From NCBI RefSeq assembly GCF_022581195.2, contig NC_061466.1, positions 12,524,001 through 12,588,000 on the forward strand: a stretch of DNA of 64,000 bases, written 5' to 3'. This document shows, one piece after another, positions 36,081 through 46,936 of the stretch (the stretch's first letter is position 1; each line of letters starts with the position of its first letter). Both the position numbers and the translations under genes were made by a program. This stretch comes from Helicoverpa zea (taxonomy: Eukaryota > Arthropoda > Insecta > Lepidoptera > Noctuidae). The notes beneath the pieces are model-generated. The model was not told where the DNA came from. It was given only the letters and a program-made list of their open reading frames with translations, and did not search any database.

Positions 36081-36857
36081 TGGCTTACGTATTTTATTCC
36101 CTACAAAGGAAGAATGGAAATTCGGAGAATTACATAGGGATGGAATTATTCATATTTTTCTTGAAATAACCTTTCTAATATTACGAATGCAAAAGTAAAT
36201 GTAGGTATCTTTACGGAACATATTTAAATGCAATCTGGTACTCGAAAGGACAATGTTTGGTAGAATCTCACCAAATTTTGCAGCTCTAGTTTCAAAGGGA
36301 AAATTCCACTCAAATAAATAAAACATTAAAATATTTCTTATTCAATCCTGAAGTTATTTTCAGAAACGCCATTAAAACTCCAACTTGTTTAAAATAATCA
36401 TTTCGAATATTCGAGATAGACTATTAATATTTTGGACAATTATAATTAAATCTCAGTCTGAGATAATAATTTCAAGACATTTTGAACAAGACAAAATGTC
36501 ATATTTAATTTTATAGACGTAGATTTTGTTGAAAAACTGACGGAGAATAATAATTAAAGGTGATATCGTATTTTATCTTTATTTTTATGAAACAAGCTTT
36601 ACTTTTTTTTCTTATGATATGTATTACATTTAAAACCGACTACCAAAAAAGGAGGAGTGTCTCATTTCAGATGTGGCTATTCTTTAATCTTTTTATTTGG
36701 TTCCAACTTCAAAGGTAATGGAGCTAATAGTCGGTATCCGAGCATCCTTTCCAATTTATGTTCATTCAAATATGAATAGATAAAGTTATATGGGTACTTA
36801 ATAACTACAAAGTTTGCAACAATTCTATAGTAGAAATAGCATGAACTTGAAACATAT

Positions 36858-37197
36858 GGCGATTATCACACTGCCCCGCATGATGCAGCGTAGTGCGTGG
36901 ATGCGTTTTTTTCCGTTGTATGGAAATATCTCCGTTTGTATGGAAAACACGCATAGTCCAACACACTGAAAATGCATCCACGCGCGTTCATGCGGATCAC
37001 GCACATACATGCGGAGAAACACGCACCCCCGCGCGTAGGTGCGGGGCGAGACGCAAGGTATGGCACACTGAATCCCGCAATGCCGCGCGTGATTTTGAAT
37101 GGGCGTGACGTGTATATTTGAAAATGGAACTCGCTGTGCGTGAATTTACAAAACGCACCTACGCGCGTGAGTGCGTGAAAAACCCGCACGATGATGC
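36858..37197. mobile_element. Left part of a GC-rich foldback element split by later insertions
   Basis: GGCGATTATCACACTGCCCC at about 36858 is matched in reverse complement by GGGGCAGTGTGAAGATCACC ending near 41040. The sequence between is made up of a LINE and other insertions. The interior has GCGCGTAGGTGCG-like words in both halves. The open frames here are by-products of GC richness. Confidence 0.6.
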
Positions 37198-37640
37198 AAA
37201 GTCAAAGTCAAAGTCAAAGTCAAATCATTTATTTCACTTAGGCTTTCACAAGCACTTATGAACGTCAAAAAATATAAATAAAGTTGATTCTAGTTGCCCA
37301 TTCCAAAAGTAGCTTCCTATGGAGAAGAACGGGCAAGAAACTCCATGGTTACTCTTTTTAAAAATAATAGGTATTACAGTTTGTATGTATTGATACATAC
37401 TATAATAACATGCGAAGATCATGTAGAATCACAATAGACAAAGAATATGAGAATAAATAATAATAAAAAAAGGTTAAAATGCTACATGGTGTTCACATTT
37501 ACAAATCAGTTTATATTTTTGTACAAAGTTACAAACAAACAATCAAAAGAATAACACAATCTTACTAGCGGGTGTAATTTTAAATTCGCAATAATTTGAT
37601 ACTGTCAGTGCGTCCTATGGAGCAGGACCAGCATGTTTCC
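37198..37640 (-). mobile_element. 3' end of a non-LTR retrotransposon, reverse orientation
   Basis: On the minus strand this ends TGATTTGACTTTGACTTTG, a tandem tail. The preceding sequence, AAGTGCTTGTGAAAGCCTAA and CATTCCAAAAGTAGC on the plus strand, is a common lepidopteran LINE 3' UTR. A coding piece of a LINE in the same orientation lies at 40735..40985, so the copy was probably split by the sequence in between. Confidence 0.65.
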
Positions 37641-39787
37641 AAGCATTTTTATCTTGAATATAATCTTCTAATCTATACATATAATAAATCTGTAGAAAAG
37701 TAATTTTTGTACATTGAAGAAATTGACAAAAAAAATAGCCAGCATGTTAAAGGATAACTAACAGAACCCATTTCCATAATTTTTGTCATTTTTGTCTGTT
37801 TATCTGTTTGTCTGTTTGTCTGTTTATCTGTTTGTTTGTTCAGGATTCACGTAAAATCTACGAATTAAATGCAGACAATGCTTATATACAAAAATTCTAC
37901 GTAACTTGGGGTATTACTTAGTTTTTGTTTCATCGAAATCGATTCACTCTATCAAAAGATATGATTAATTTTGTGAATTCAAGATGTAAAATATTACGAC
38001 ACGCAATCTATTGGTCAAAACTGTACATTTGAATGTTGTACTTATATAAGTTGATCGGCCTATTATTAATCTTTACACAGAAAATCACACCTTTATGAGT
38101 AACTTCGGAAGAAAAAAAAAATGAAAATTTTGTTTAGCCAAGGTTAAAGTAGCTCCATCTGTGGTAAATAAAATACACCATCAATTTGTCAAAGGAGCGA
38201 GGTGGTAAATGACAATACATTCTTTATAGAGGATTATTATTTCAACAGATGGAGTTGTGTATTTTCCGTAATTCACCATATTTTAACACGAAGTGTAATT
38301 TTTCGATAGACATTTCAATAGTGTTTGTCAGTTTGCCGTGCCACATCAAAATCCAACTATATTATTACCTTGATGAAAGGAAAATTAATAGTTCTCGGCC
38401 AAATTTAAAACGGTGCCATCTAAATTATTTTTTGAACATAATGTCAAAAATGATGACTTTAGTGGAACAATTAATTATCGTTTAAAGTTACAGATGGAGT
38501 TCATATCAGGATTTTTTCATAAACATAGTTTAGTTTATCTTCCACTAATGTGGTGGCCTTAAAACAAATTACTTTGAGTGAGTGGTATTAAGTAGACCTT
38601 TTTTTTTCCGACGTCAAAAATCATCAAATGACCCCTCCGGCTGTGGGTTAGCAGCGGTGAGGGAGTGTCAGACTCTTACTGACTAAAAACCGTCGTGTTC
38701 CGTCATAGGCCTTTTGTGTACCAGGGCCGCGGTATCTCTTTCGAACAACCCGCAGCCCCGGCAGGCCTTGGCCCTGCTGGGCCCCGCTGGGGTTGTATTA
38801 AGTAGACCTTAATTATTTTTTCTGATGCAAAATATGTAAACTTAATCCTAGAAGAAATGAGGATCTATCTCTCGCAAGCGCTGTTAAGCGTGAGGTAGGT
38901 AATGTAGGATTCTGTAGCTTTAAAAACAAGCCCAGATACAAAGTGCAGATAAGAAATGGGAGCTTTCTCGATTTAATACCATACACACGTAAAATGCTTT
39001 ATGCGTCTGAAAACGTACAAATTATGCGCCGCATACCAAAGACATGTTTACTTTCAACTTCTGATCGCAAATACACTGTTCACGATTACGAACAGTCTCA
39101 GTAAGACCCGAGCCAAGTCTAAAAAAACACCTTTTATATAAAACTACGTTTGATGTCATTTAATCACAAAGACAGAATTGTTCTCTGTTGCAAATCCTAT
39201 CCACCTATATCCTATCCTAATCCAGAATGCATTGCAGGTGTGCATTGCACAAAAACCAATGGTATCCTATTCGAGAAGTCAAAAGACTTGACCTGCTAAC
39301 GTCAGCTTCTGGGCTAAGCAAGTGTTCTTAATAGTACCATCAGAATTACATTCATCGTTGAATGAGGTGATTAAATTTTCAGAAACCACAATAACAGTAG
39401 GAGCCAAAGCGTATGATCGCTTCATAGAGCTCTGATTGGCCCCAGGTGACCAAGTCAGGTCTGATTTGTTTGTTCATCAGATCTTTGAAAGTGTTTCGGT
39501 GGATACTTACTGTCGTCCTGTTTACGTGTGACACAAGATATGGTATATAAACGTCCTTCGCAAGAGTGAAATTTTCCCGGTGTGCGGTAGTGACGCACAG
39601 TATACAACACTTATGTTTCTTTTGATTTGCTGGCTCCACCAAGAAATGGCAAATTGCGAGCGTACATTTTGAAAATCTTGGCAAAACTGCAGGTTTCAAG
39701 TACGAACACATGAAGTGGACTCGCACAGATACGTACATTTTGCCTATTCGTGAACTAATGCAAACATTTCGGTGGAGTCCCGGCTTA
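37641..39787. other. Inserted or intergenic sequence, no gene seen
   Basis: Contains a TGTT/TGTC tetranucleotide run at about 37797..37850 and the SINE A copy at 38601..38794. The minus-strand frame 39379..40020 runs from this stretch into a GC-rich MITE and is not treated as a gene. Confidence 0.5.
38601..38794 (-). mobile_element. SINE-like repeat, family A, with 16-bp target duplication
   Basis: GTATTAAGTAGACCTT at 38585..38600 is repeated at 38795..38810. This copy has the longest GC-rich head (GGCCCTGCTGGGCCCCGCTG), so it may be closest to full length. It gives the family size as about 194 bases including the poly-A run. Confidence 0.88.
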
Positions 39788-40129
39788 GGCCACCACACGT
39801 GTGCGTAGCGCGGGCGCCGCGCGTGCGTCGCGAGCGCGTTGCGTGAGCGTCGCGTTTTGCTGCCCTGCGGCACTTGCAGCGCGCTCGCGGCGCGCACGCG
39901 CCGCTCTCCTTGACGTTTAACTGCTAAGGCGTTTAGCGGGCGGCGCGGCGGGGATAGCGGGCGAAGGGGTAAGAACGCAACTCGAGCGCCGCGTGCTCGC
40001 CGCGAGCGCGTCGCTTGCACTCTTCACACATGCCGCAGGGCAGCAAAACGCGACGTTCACGCAGCGCGCTCGCGACGCCCGCGCTACTCACACGCCCGAG
40101 GATCACGCACGCCTAATGTGGGGTCAGCC
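39788..40129. mobile_element. GC-rich PIF/Harbinger-like MITE with about 100-bp arms
   Basis: Flanked by TTA at 39785..39787 and 40130..40132. Inverted arms include GTAGCGCGGGCGCCGCGCG and GTCGCGTTTTGCTGCCCTGC, matched near the right end by GCAGGGCAGCAAAACGCGAC. It is extremely GC-rich against an AT-rich background. Confidence 0.7.
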
Positions 40130-40234
40130 TTACCATAGTGAGTAAGTGCACAGAAAATCCCCGTCATACAAGTGTTTCTCCCCAGTAGTGAAACTATCCT
40201 ACCCTATGCGCCTGCTGATGATGATGACTCATTT

Positions 40235-40460
40235 TATCATCCATCCAGCTATTCCCCAACTATGTTGGTGTTGGCTTCCAGTCACCGAATCTGTTTGAGT
40301 ACCAATATTTTGCTTGGAGCGACTACCTATCTGCCTATCTTCAATCCAGTCAACTACACAAGACGATATCCATGGTAAGACTGACAGACTTTCTGGCTTC
40401 TGAATAGTCGCAGCAGCTGCACAAAATGTACAAATGACAGCTTTGTCAGACTCAAAGCAT
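40235..40460 (-). repeat. SINE family B, truncated
   Basis: Begins CCAGCTATTCCCCAACTATG and continues TTGGCTTCCAGTCACCGAAT, the inverse of the family B 3' body. It is more diverged than the other copies. Confidence 0.65.
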
Positions 40461-40734
40461 ATAGACATAGATTATAGCTGTTTCCTGTGAAAATTACTTA
40501 CGCACCATACGTAATAATTTTCCAAATTGGCTGACTAGATTCAGAGATATTCACAACGTCACAAACTTTACTTCTTTTGTTTAGATAAATGGTCACATCC
40601 ACAACACAACTTTGATCAATGAATCTATGCGACTGCTAAGTGCTAATCATAATTATACTGTCACGTGAAAGAATGCACCTACGGGATAAGTAGTATTTTG
40701 ACTATTCTATATTGCCCACGCAGACGAAGTTGCG

Positions 40735-40985
40735 GGCAACAGCTAGTTTATAATAAGCGTTTTTACAAAGTGTGGCTTTTATATGAGTTTTAAACCGCAT
40801 GTCATTTAGTTCCAGAATGTTGTCTGGTATTTTATTATAACATTTGACACAATATCCCATGAAAGATGTATGTACTTTAGATAGTCTAAACTGCGGGATG
40901 GCTATTTTATTTTTATTTCGAGTGTTATAATTATGTCTATCACATATTTTATCAAACAATACAATGCAGATCTGCACTCCCGCAG
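40735..40985 (-). pseudogene. LINE reverse transcriptase C-terminal fragment
   Basis: On the minus strand the frame reads CDRHNYNTRNKNKIAIPQF, LSKVHTSFMGYCVKCYNKIP and FKTHIKATLCKNAYYKL. This is the conserved end of the ORF2 protein of Jockey-like LINEs, where the HNYNTR box is common. It stops abruptly near 40755, where another repeat (GCCCGCAACTTCGTCTGCGT on the same strand) begins. The matching 3' UTR of this orientation is at 37198..37640, so about 3 kb of later sequence probably separates the two halves. It is a non-functional fragment. Confidence 0.65.
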
Positions 40986-41040
40986 GAACGCGCGTAGGTG
41001 CGTCGACACGCAAGATGCAGCGTGATGCGGGGCAGTGTGA

Positions 41041-42944
41041 AGATCACCTAAACAACACGGTACACTAAACAGTCCGCCGACTGTTGGCCCAGTGGTTGGA
41101 AATAATATTTTTGGGTGCTCTCAGCATTAAATGCTTCTTTCAAAGCGCCTCTCAAAAATCTTCAAAAATTATAAATCAAAAAATTATTCTTTATCCATCT
41201 AAGAATGAAAAACGCATTACCTCACATTTACCTATTACACAAAGGCTTAAACGGACAAACTGACAAACGAATATTTGAACAGGCATTCATTCCAATCCTT
41301 GCGTTATACGGAATGTAATTACAGGACCGAATGGTTGTCCGGGAATGACAATCAGATTGAATGAATGACTGAGCGAATGAATGAAGATGTTTTGAGCAGT
41401 TTTGATGGATATCTCAATTAGATTTTAATGACTCTTGTCGTTCGGTCTTTTATTGAGTTGTGTTTTGCTTGTTCATCTGGATAATTGTTTTTTATTGCGG
41501 TTTTATTGCGTTAGTTTTTAGTAAAAAAATAAAATAAAAATGAACTGTCAATTGTATGTGATTCAATTAGAATTCCATTTTCGAACAAAAATCAAATTCT
41601 CAATAGCAAACATTGATATCTCTAAAAATAATTGGATTGTTTTTATTGATCCAATTCAATTAAACCCGTTAGTTGAAACAACTTTAAACCCATTAACAAC
41701 AACAACGATTGCATGTAACATCAACAGGTTGATAACGTCACAGCCGAAACAATTGACCTGTGACGTCACGTTTGTTTACCGATGACCATTAGTTGACGGG
41801 GTCTATTATGTAAGTAATTAATTGATTTGCAATGAGATACCAGTCGTGTTTTGTGTGTTCAATTAAATGTGACCGGATTGTTGTGGAGATTAGATAGCTG
41901 ATTTGATTGATTATGTTATATCTAATTATTCGATCAGCCCTAGCTCGCATATCAGGGTTTTTGGAATAAGTAATTTCACAAACAATAACCATTGATAAGC
42001 ATTTGGATCTATAAATGCCACTATTTAGATCAAACGAAACAACATGAATTTTCATCCGATCCGATCATAAATCGGGTACGTGAAGTAGTGTCCACAGGAT
42101 GCGGGTGAAACTGCTGGGGGAAGCTAGTTTATACATAGTCTTAAAAATTGTGGTGTGTAACAAATGGAAGTAAATAACGCAACGTAAGCGGATCACACAC
42201 TGTCTCTATATCTGTGCGTTGTTGTGTGTTGTCAATTTATTTGAGTATTCACTTAAGTAGACATAAATAATCTTAATAATCATAACCTGCTTTAAAAAAA
42301 AAAACGACTTTTAATAAGAGTACGTATAGGCCGACGATATTATTTATTTTGTAGTTTATGATATCTGGTACCCAATTTGTGTAGAAACTGAAGCAACTCA
42401 GTGGGACGGCTTCGGCCATAGAGAAAAAAATTACTAGCGGAGGTGCACTAATGGAAAACCTCATAAGAAAGTAGCGTGTCTCAATACGGGAGTGTGGGGG
42501 ACGAGCAACGTTGTTGTTTTCGCGCTTATACGCCTTCCCGATTATTTCCGTTGTACAATATAAAAATCATTGAAAGTCTCAAAGAACCCAAGCCCGTTAG
42601 TTCACTCTTAACTGATCGTTTTGGTCACCTAGAATTATTTGACCTAGAAGAAGGCGCCTGACGTACCTGCATTATGGCATTTCTGCTCATTCCTTACTCC
42701 GTGGCTTAGCCCCATGGCAGTCTGAGATCTGCTGGAGTGAGGCTGAAGTTTTTGAAGGGTGCAATCAGCGCTAAAGTTCTCCGTCTTTGTGGATTGGACA
42801 TAATTTGTCTCACATTTTGTAGAAAGCAGAACTTTAATATTTGATAGTTACTTTGATGTACAGAGTGAAACATTTCAGAAGAACGACATTTTTCATTCAA
42901 ACTTTTAGATGTTGTTTGATCATTTATTTATTATTTTGAAATAA
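41041..42944. other. Intergenic, no gene seen
   Basis: AT-rich. A Helitron-like tail lies at about 42060..42125 (GGTGAAACTGCTGGGGGAAGCTAG). The short frames near 41540 and 42476 have no family resemblance. Confidence 0.5.
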
Positions 42945-42947
42945 GAT

Positions 42948-43180
42948 ATTATAAAAAGACATGTACCTGAATCAGTCTATTCTCGCGGAAAATATCCGCC
43001 CTGGTACACACCTCAACTGAAAAAATTGCTCAACCAGAAACTTAAATTACGTATTAAAATAAAAAAGTTTAATAATCCATTAGATGTATTAGAATTCAAC
43101 TATTTAAGAAAAGACAGTCAGAAGCTGACTCAAAAATGCTACAATACTTATATAGACTTTATAGAAAGTAAAATAAAAGG
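42948..43180 (+). pseudogene. LINE ORF2 fragment left of an insertion
   Basis: The frame reads HVPESVYSRGKYPPWYTPQL and then a basic region up to IESKIK. This is the linker between endonuclease and reverse transcriptase of Jockey/CR1-like LINEs. It breaks at the 10-bp target duplication AAATAAAAGG (43171..43180), and the same reading frame resumes at 44756 beyond the inserted element. The region upstream of about 42945 has a stop in this frame, so the copy is 5'-truncated or frameshifted there. Confidence 0.75.
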
Positions 43181-44745
43181 GGTAGTATTTAAACGCAAAT
43201 CAAAAAATATCCTTTTTCTATGCAATAAGATTCCGAATTCCCATCAAAATTACTGATTGCACAGCAAAATATTCAACTCAAAATATCACTAAACACAGTA
43301 CAATTTATTTTCGCAGCGTACAGCGATTTTTCCTAAAGCAAAAGCTTTTTCATCAATGCACAGCTAACAATCTTAATGCACATTATACATGTTAACTCTT
43401 TTTCTTTTAAATATAGCTTCTATTTTTATATTATTTACAGCAGTTTTTCTGAATAAAACGGCATTTTATTAGTCACAGTCATCTTATTATTTATTAATTA
43501 CCACATAATGAGATCAGCAAAAAAATATAAAATTAAATACAAAATTGTAATTTATTGAATTATTAATAAGCGTCCACGCTTCCTTTTTTGCCCAATGGGC
43601 ACATTTTTAGCTTCTGCAGGTGGCGCCACGTACTTGAGTCGGATCGCAAGTCCGATGATATGCTTGCACATATAGTTCTTAAAAAAAATGGGGCAGGTGC
43701 ATTTTTAGTCATTGTCAGTACTTCCTTTTGGCATACATTTCATATAAGTAGTCATTAAAAGGCAGTACTATCATATTTCAGAATGTTTATAGTCAGAATC
43801 ATCTTTTGGCATAGTTTTGGAATTTTTATTTTCCTGTAAGAAGCATGCAAACAAGCCAGAAGCATGCAAGCAGGCATGCAGCATGTAAGCAGGCATGCAA
43901 CATGGAAGTAAGCATGCAACATGCAGCAAGCATGGCTTCTGTCACGGCTCCGGCGCTTTGTGGCTCCGGCGGTCCCATGCGAGCTTATCGTCGCAGATGG
44001 TTTTCACGCTCACCACCGCAGCTTCGGCTTACTGGCCGGCAGAGCCGGCCAGCCTCAACCGCGTCGGCGAGCATTAAAACTACCTGCGCCTCAGCTCGCA
44101 GGCCCCCTCGCCCCTCCGCGCCTACGCGGTTTTGAATTGCACTCTAGGGGTAGGGCAAACAAGACTACGTGGAGTCGGTTTTGCAGCGATTCGTTTTCGT
44201 TACTAGCTTAAATTTTTAAAACAATGTTTTTAATTGAAGGTTATAAATGGCAATTTGCTAAATAAATTGAATCTAAATAAAATTCTACCATATTCATAGT
44301 ACGCTGAATGAGATTTCAGTTAATTTGTTCTGCTTTTAGAAATAACGCAATGTGACAGGATTTTTTTGTTATAATAATCATTAAATTTGCCAAGCATGGC
44401 TTCTTGAAAATTAAGACAAATATGATGAACAGGTTTTGTTGTACTTACGGGGTAATATGCGACTGGGATAGTTATTTTGCTATGAAATATGGAAAATTTG
44501 CTGTGCAGTCAGTATTTAATGCTTGTATGTAGTATTTTTGTACAAGAATAAATTTAACTGTATTGCATTATAAGGAAAAAAGTAATGTCATATTGATGTA
44601 TAATTTCGAATTATCTGCAGTTTGAGTTTTGTTAAACATTTAGTTTATTTGTAGTGAAGTAAGTTATTTGATGTAAAAAAGAATATAAATGATGAGTATT
44701 TATTGATAGGCGATTATTTATTTGATGTGCAATTTATAATTATCC
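43181..44745. mobile_element. 1565-bp TIR element inserted in a LINE, 10-bp target duplication
   Basis: AAATAAAAGG stands at 43171..43180 and again at 44746..44755. The element starts GGTAGTATTTAAACGCAAAT, and the reverse complement of its end starts GGATAATTATAAATTGCACA, so the termini are imperfect inverted repeats. Inner words TTGCACAGCAAAAT and ATTTGCTGTGCAG also pair. A 10-bp duplication fits Mutator-like elements, which is an inference. It contains the GC-rich core shared with 24268..24597 and short ATGCAAGCAGGCATGCA-type repeats, but no transposase. Confidence 0.8.
43905..44237. repeat. GC-rich core, second copy
   Basis: Nearly identical to 24268..24597 from AGTAAGCATGCAACATGCAG to TTTTTAATTG. 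The host element and its termini differ from those at 23543..25011. Confidence 0.7.
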
Positions 44746-44755
44746 AAATAAAAGG

Positions 44756-46529
44756 TAACCCAAAATTTTTCTGGACCCATATAAAAAATCTCCGAAAAAA
44801 TAATAACTCTTACCCCTCCAAAATGAAACTAGGCAACATAACAGCATGTGATAGTGTCTCTATTTCAAATCTATTTGCTGAGCAATTTCTGTCAGTTTTT
44901 GATCCTCCAAGTGCTGATCACGATTATACAAATTACACACAACCCCCTTTAGTTTCAGTCCCAGTACTGGGCGATTTTTCTATTACCCCAGATGCAATAC
45001 GACAGAAACTATCTGAACTTGACTCTTCTAAAAGTGCGGGACCGGATAACATACCTCCAGTGTTTTGGTCACGATGTGCTCATGCAATATCTTCTCCACT
45101 AGCTAATATTTTCAACACCTCGCTCAAAACAGGTATTTTTCCAGACGCGTGGAAACAGGCAAGGATAATACCTATTCACAAAAATGGCAAACGGGAGATT
45201 GTATCTAACTATCGGCCTATTTCTATTCTGTGTACCGTGTCCAAAGTCTTGGAATCGCTTATATACCCCATATTGTATGATCACGTAAAAAAATATCTAT
45301 GCCATAATCAGCACGGTTTCATGGCAAAAAAGTCAACAAATACAAACCTTGTAACTTATATCACTGAATTAATGTGTGCAGTCGATAAAGGTTTTCAAAT
45401 AGACGCTATATATACTGACTTTTCCAAAGCCTTTGATAAAGTGAATCACAACCTATTGCTACTTAAACTTCAGTCATTTGGTATTACAGATTCTATGCTA
45501 GACTGGTGTAGATCCTATCTGTATAACAGACCATCTTCAGTGGCCGTAAACGGCAGTGAATCAAACCCTTATTTTGCCACATCCGGTGTACCTCAGGGAT
45601 CAAATCTAGGACCGTTATTTTTTAATATATTTCTTAATGATATATCGCAAGTATTTATTTATTCAACACCGTATCTATTTGCAGATGATTTAAAGTTAAC
45701 TCGTGTAATTTTTGATGAATCAGACGTCAACCTACTGCAATTAGACATAGATAGATTAAATCAGTGGTGTCTAACTAACAAAATGAATCTTAACTGCGCC
45801 AAATGCTACCATATCAAATTTACTAGAAAGCGAAATAACAAAATCTTATCAGAGTACAATATTCAAGGAAATAAATTAACTGAAGTCAACACGATTAGAG
45901 ACTTAGGTATACGTTTGGATAGCCAATTAAACTTTATACAACACTATGATGCTATAACTAACTCAGCGTATCGAGCTTTAGGTTTTGTGCTGCGGTCCTC
46001 TAAAGACTTTAAAAAGCCCTCTACCACGCTCCTCTTATATAACAGCTACGTAAGAAGTCACTTGGAATATTGTAGCACAGTGTGGAACCCAACGTACCAA
46101 GTTCATATAAACAGGATAGAAAATATCCAAAAAAGGTTGGTTAGACATCTAGGTTTCCGGTTTAGGGTCAAAAATGCAAGAACTTATCAGAGTAGACTAA
46201 CTTACTTTAAACTTACATCCCTTAAGACTCGTCGTACTATCTCTGACCTAGTTTTTCTATTCAAGTTGTTTAATAATGACATTGACTGTCCAGATCTCCT
46301 AAGTAAAATCGACATCAATGTTCCTGGTAGAATTCCACGTTACCCTCGTCCGTTATTCAGGGTTCCCCGCTGTCGCACCAACTTAGCAAAACATGCACCC
46401 ATTGCAAGGATGACCTATGAATACAATATTGTTTCGAGTTCTTCGGGAGACATAGACATCTTTTCTAACAATCTTGCTAAATTCAAACGTTTAATTCGGG
46501 CACGATTTTCAGACCCTGTTTTATGTTGA
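44756..46529 (+). pseudogene. Non-LTR retrotransposon reverse transcriptase (Jockey/CR1-like), right part
   Basis: A 590-codon open frame carries the full RT domain: LDSSKSAGPDNIPP, YRPISILC, IYTDFSKAFDKVNH (catalytic Asp, about 45416), GVPQGSNLGP, LFADDLK (catalytic Asp pair at about 45683..45688), and the C-terminal RDLGIRLDSQLNF and YVRSHLEYCSTVWNP boxes, ending TGA at 46527..46529. All RT catalytic residues are present and the frame has no stop. However, it has been cut off from its endonuclease part by the 1565-bp element at 43181..44745, so it is dead as a transposon. The 3' UTR runs to an AAAAT-rich tail at about 46908..46936. In LINEs this protein copies the element RNA at a nicked target. 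Confidence 0.88.
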
Positions 46530-46936
46530 CGTATCGACAGGTCACACATATTCACCAAATATTGTTAATAATTTTAATTTTATTGATCTCTGTAGTTATC
46601 CTATTAATTGTTACCTTTTCATTGTATTATTTGTGTTTTAGAATATTTTATTTTAATGTATATAATAATTATTTTAGTTTAATTTTCTTTTAATGTTTCT
46701 CTTTAATGTTTAATTTAATTTTTAATTTCAAATGTTTAATTTAATTTCATGTGTTGTTTAATTTAATATTGTTTATCTTTCTTTAATTTTAACTTAAAGA
46801 TGATGTATGCATGATGTGTTCTCCTGTAATTGAAGGAGCACAAATCTATAAATAACTTTTTTGTAATTACGCATGTAAGGTGTATCCTTTGTTGGAGTTC
46901 CTTTTGAATAAAAATAAAAATAAAATAAAAAATAAA
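46530..46936 (+). other. LINE 3' UTR and A-rich tail
   Basis: T-rich sequence with repeated TTTAATTTTAATG-like words, then AATAAAAATAAAAATAAAAT tail repeats. There is no coding content. Confidence 0.65.

Larger units (their letters stand above)
32847..36857. other. Intergenic mosaic, no gene seen
   Basis: Contains a dispersed repeat at about 32902..33050, a direct duplication (33733..33890 and 33973..34155), a Helitron-like piece at about 34778..34960 ending GCTAG, an ATTC-rich run near 35335..35370 and a SINE B copy at 35921..36080. No open frame looks coding. Confidence 0.5.

Noticed and set aside
39379..40020. 213-codon minus-strand frame
   Set aside because: Its first third lies in the arms of a GC-rich MITE and the rest has no recognisable family; no splice sites support it.
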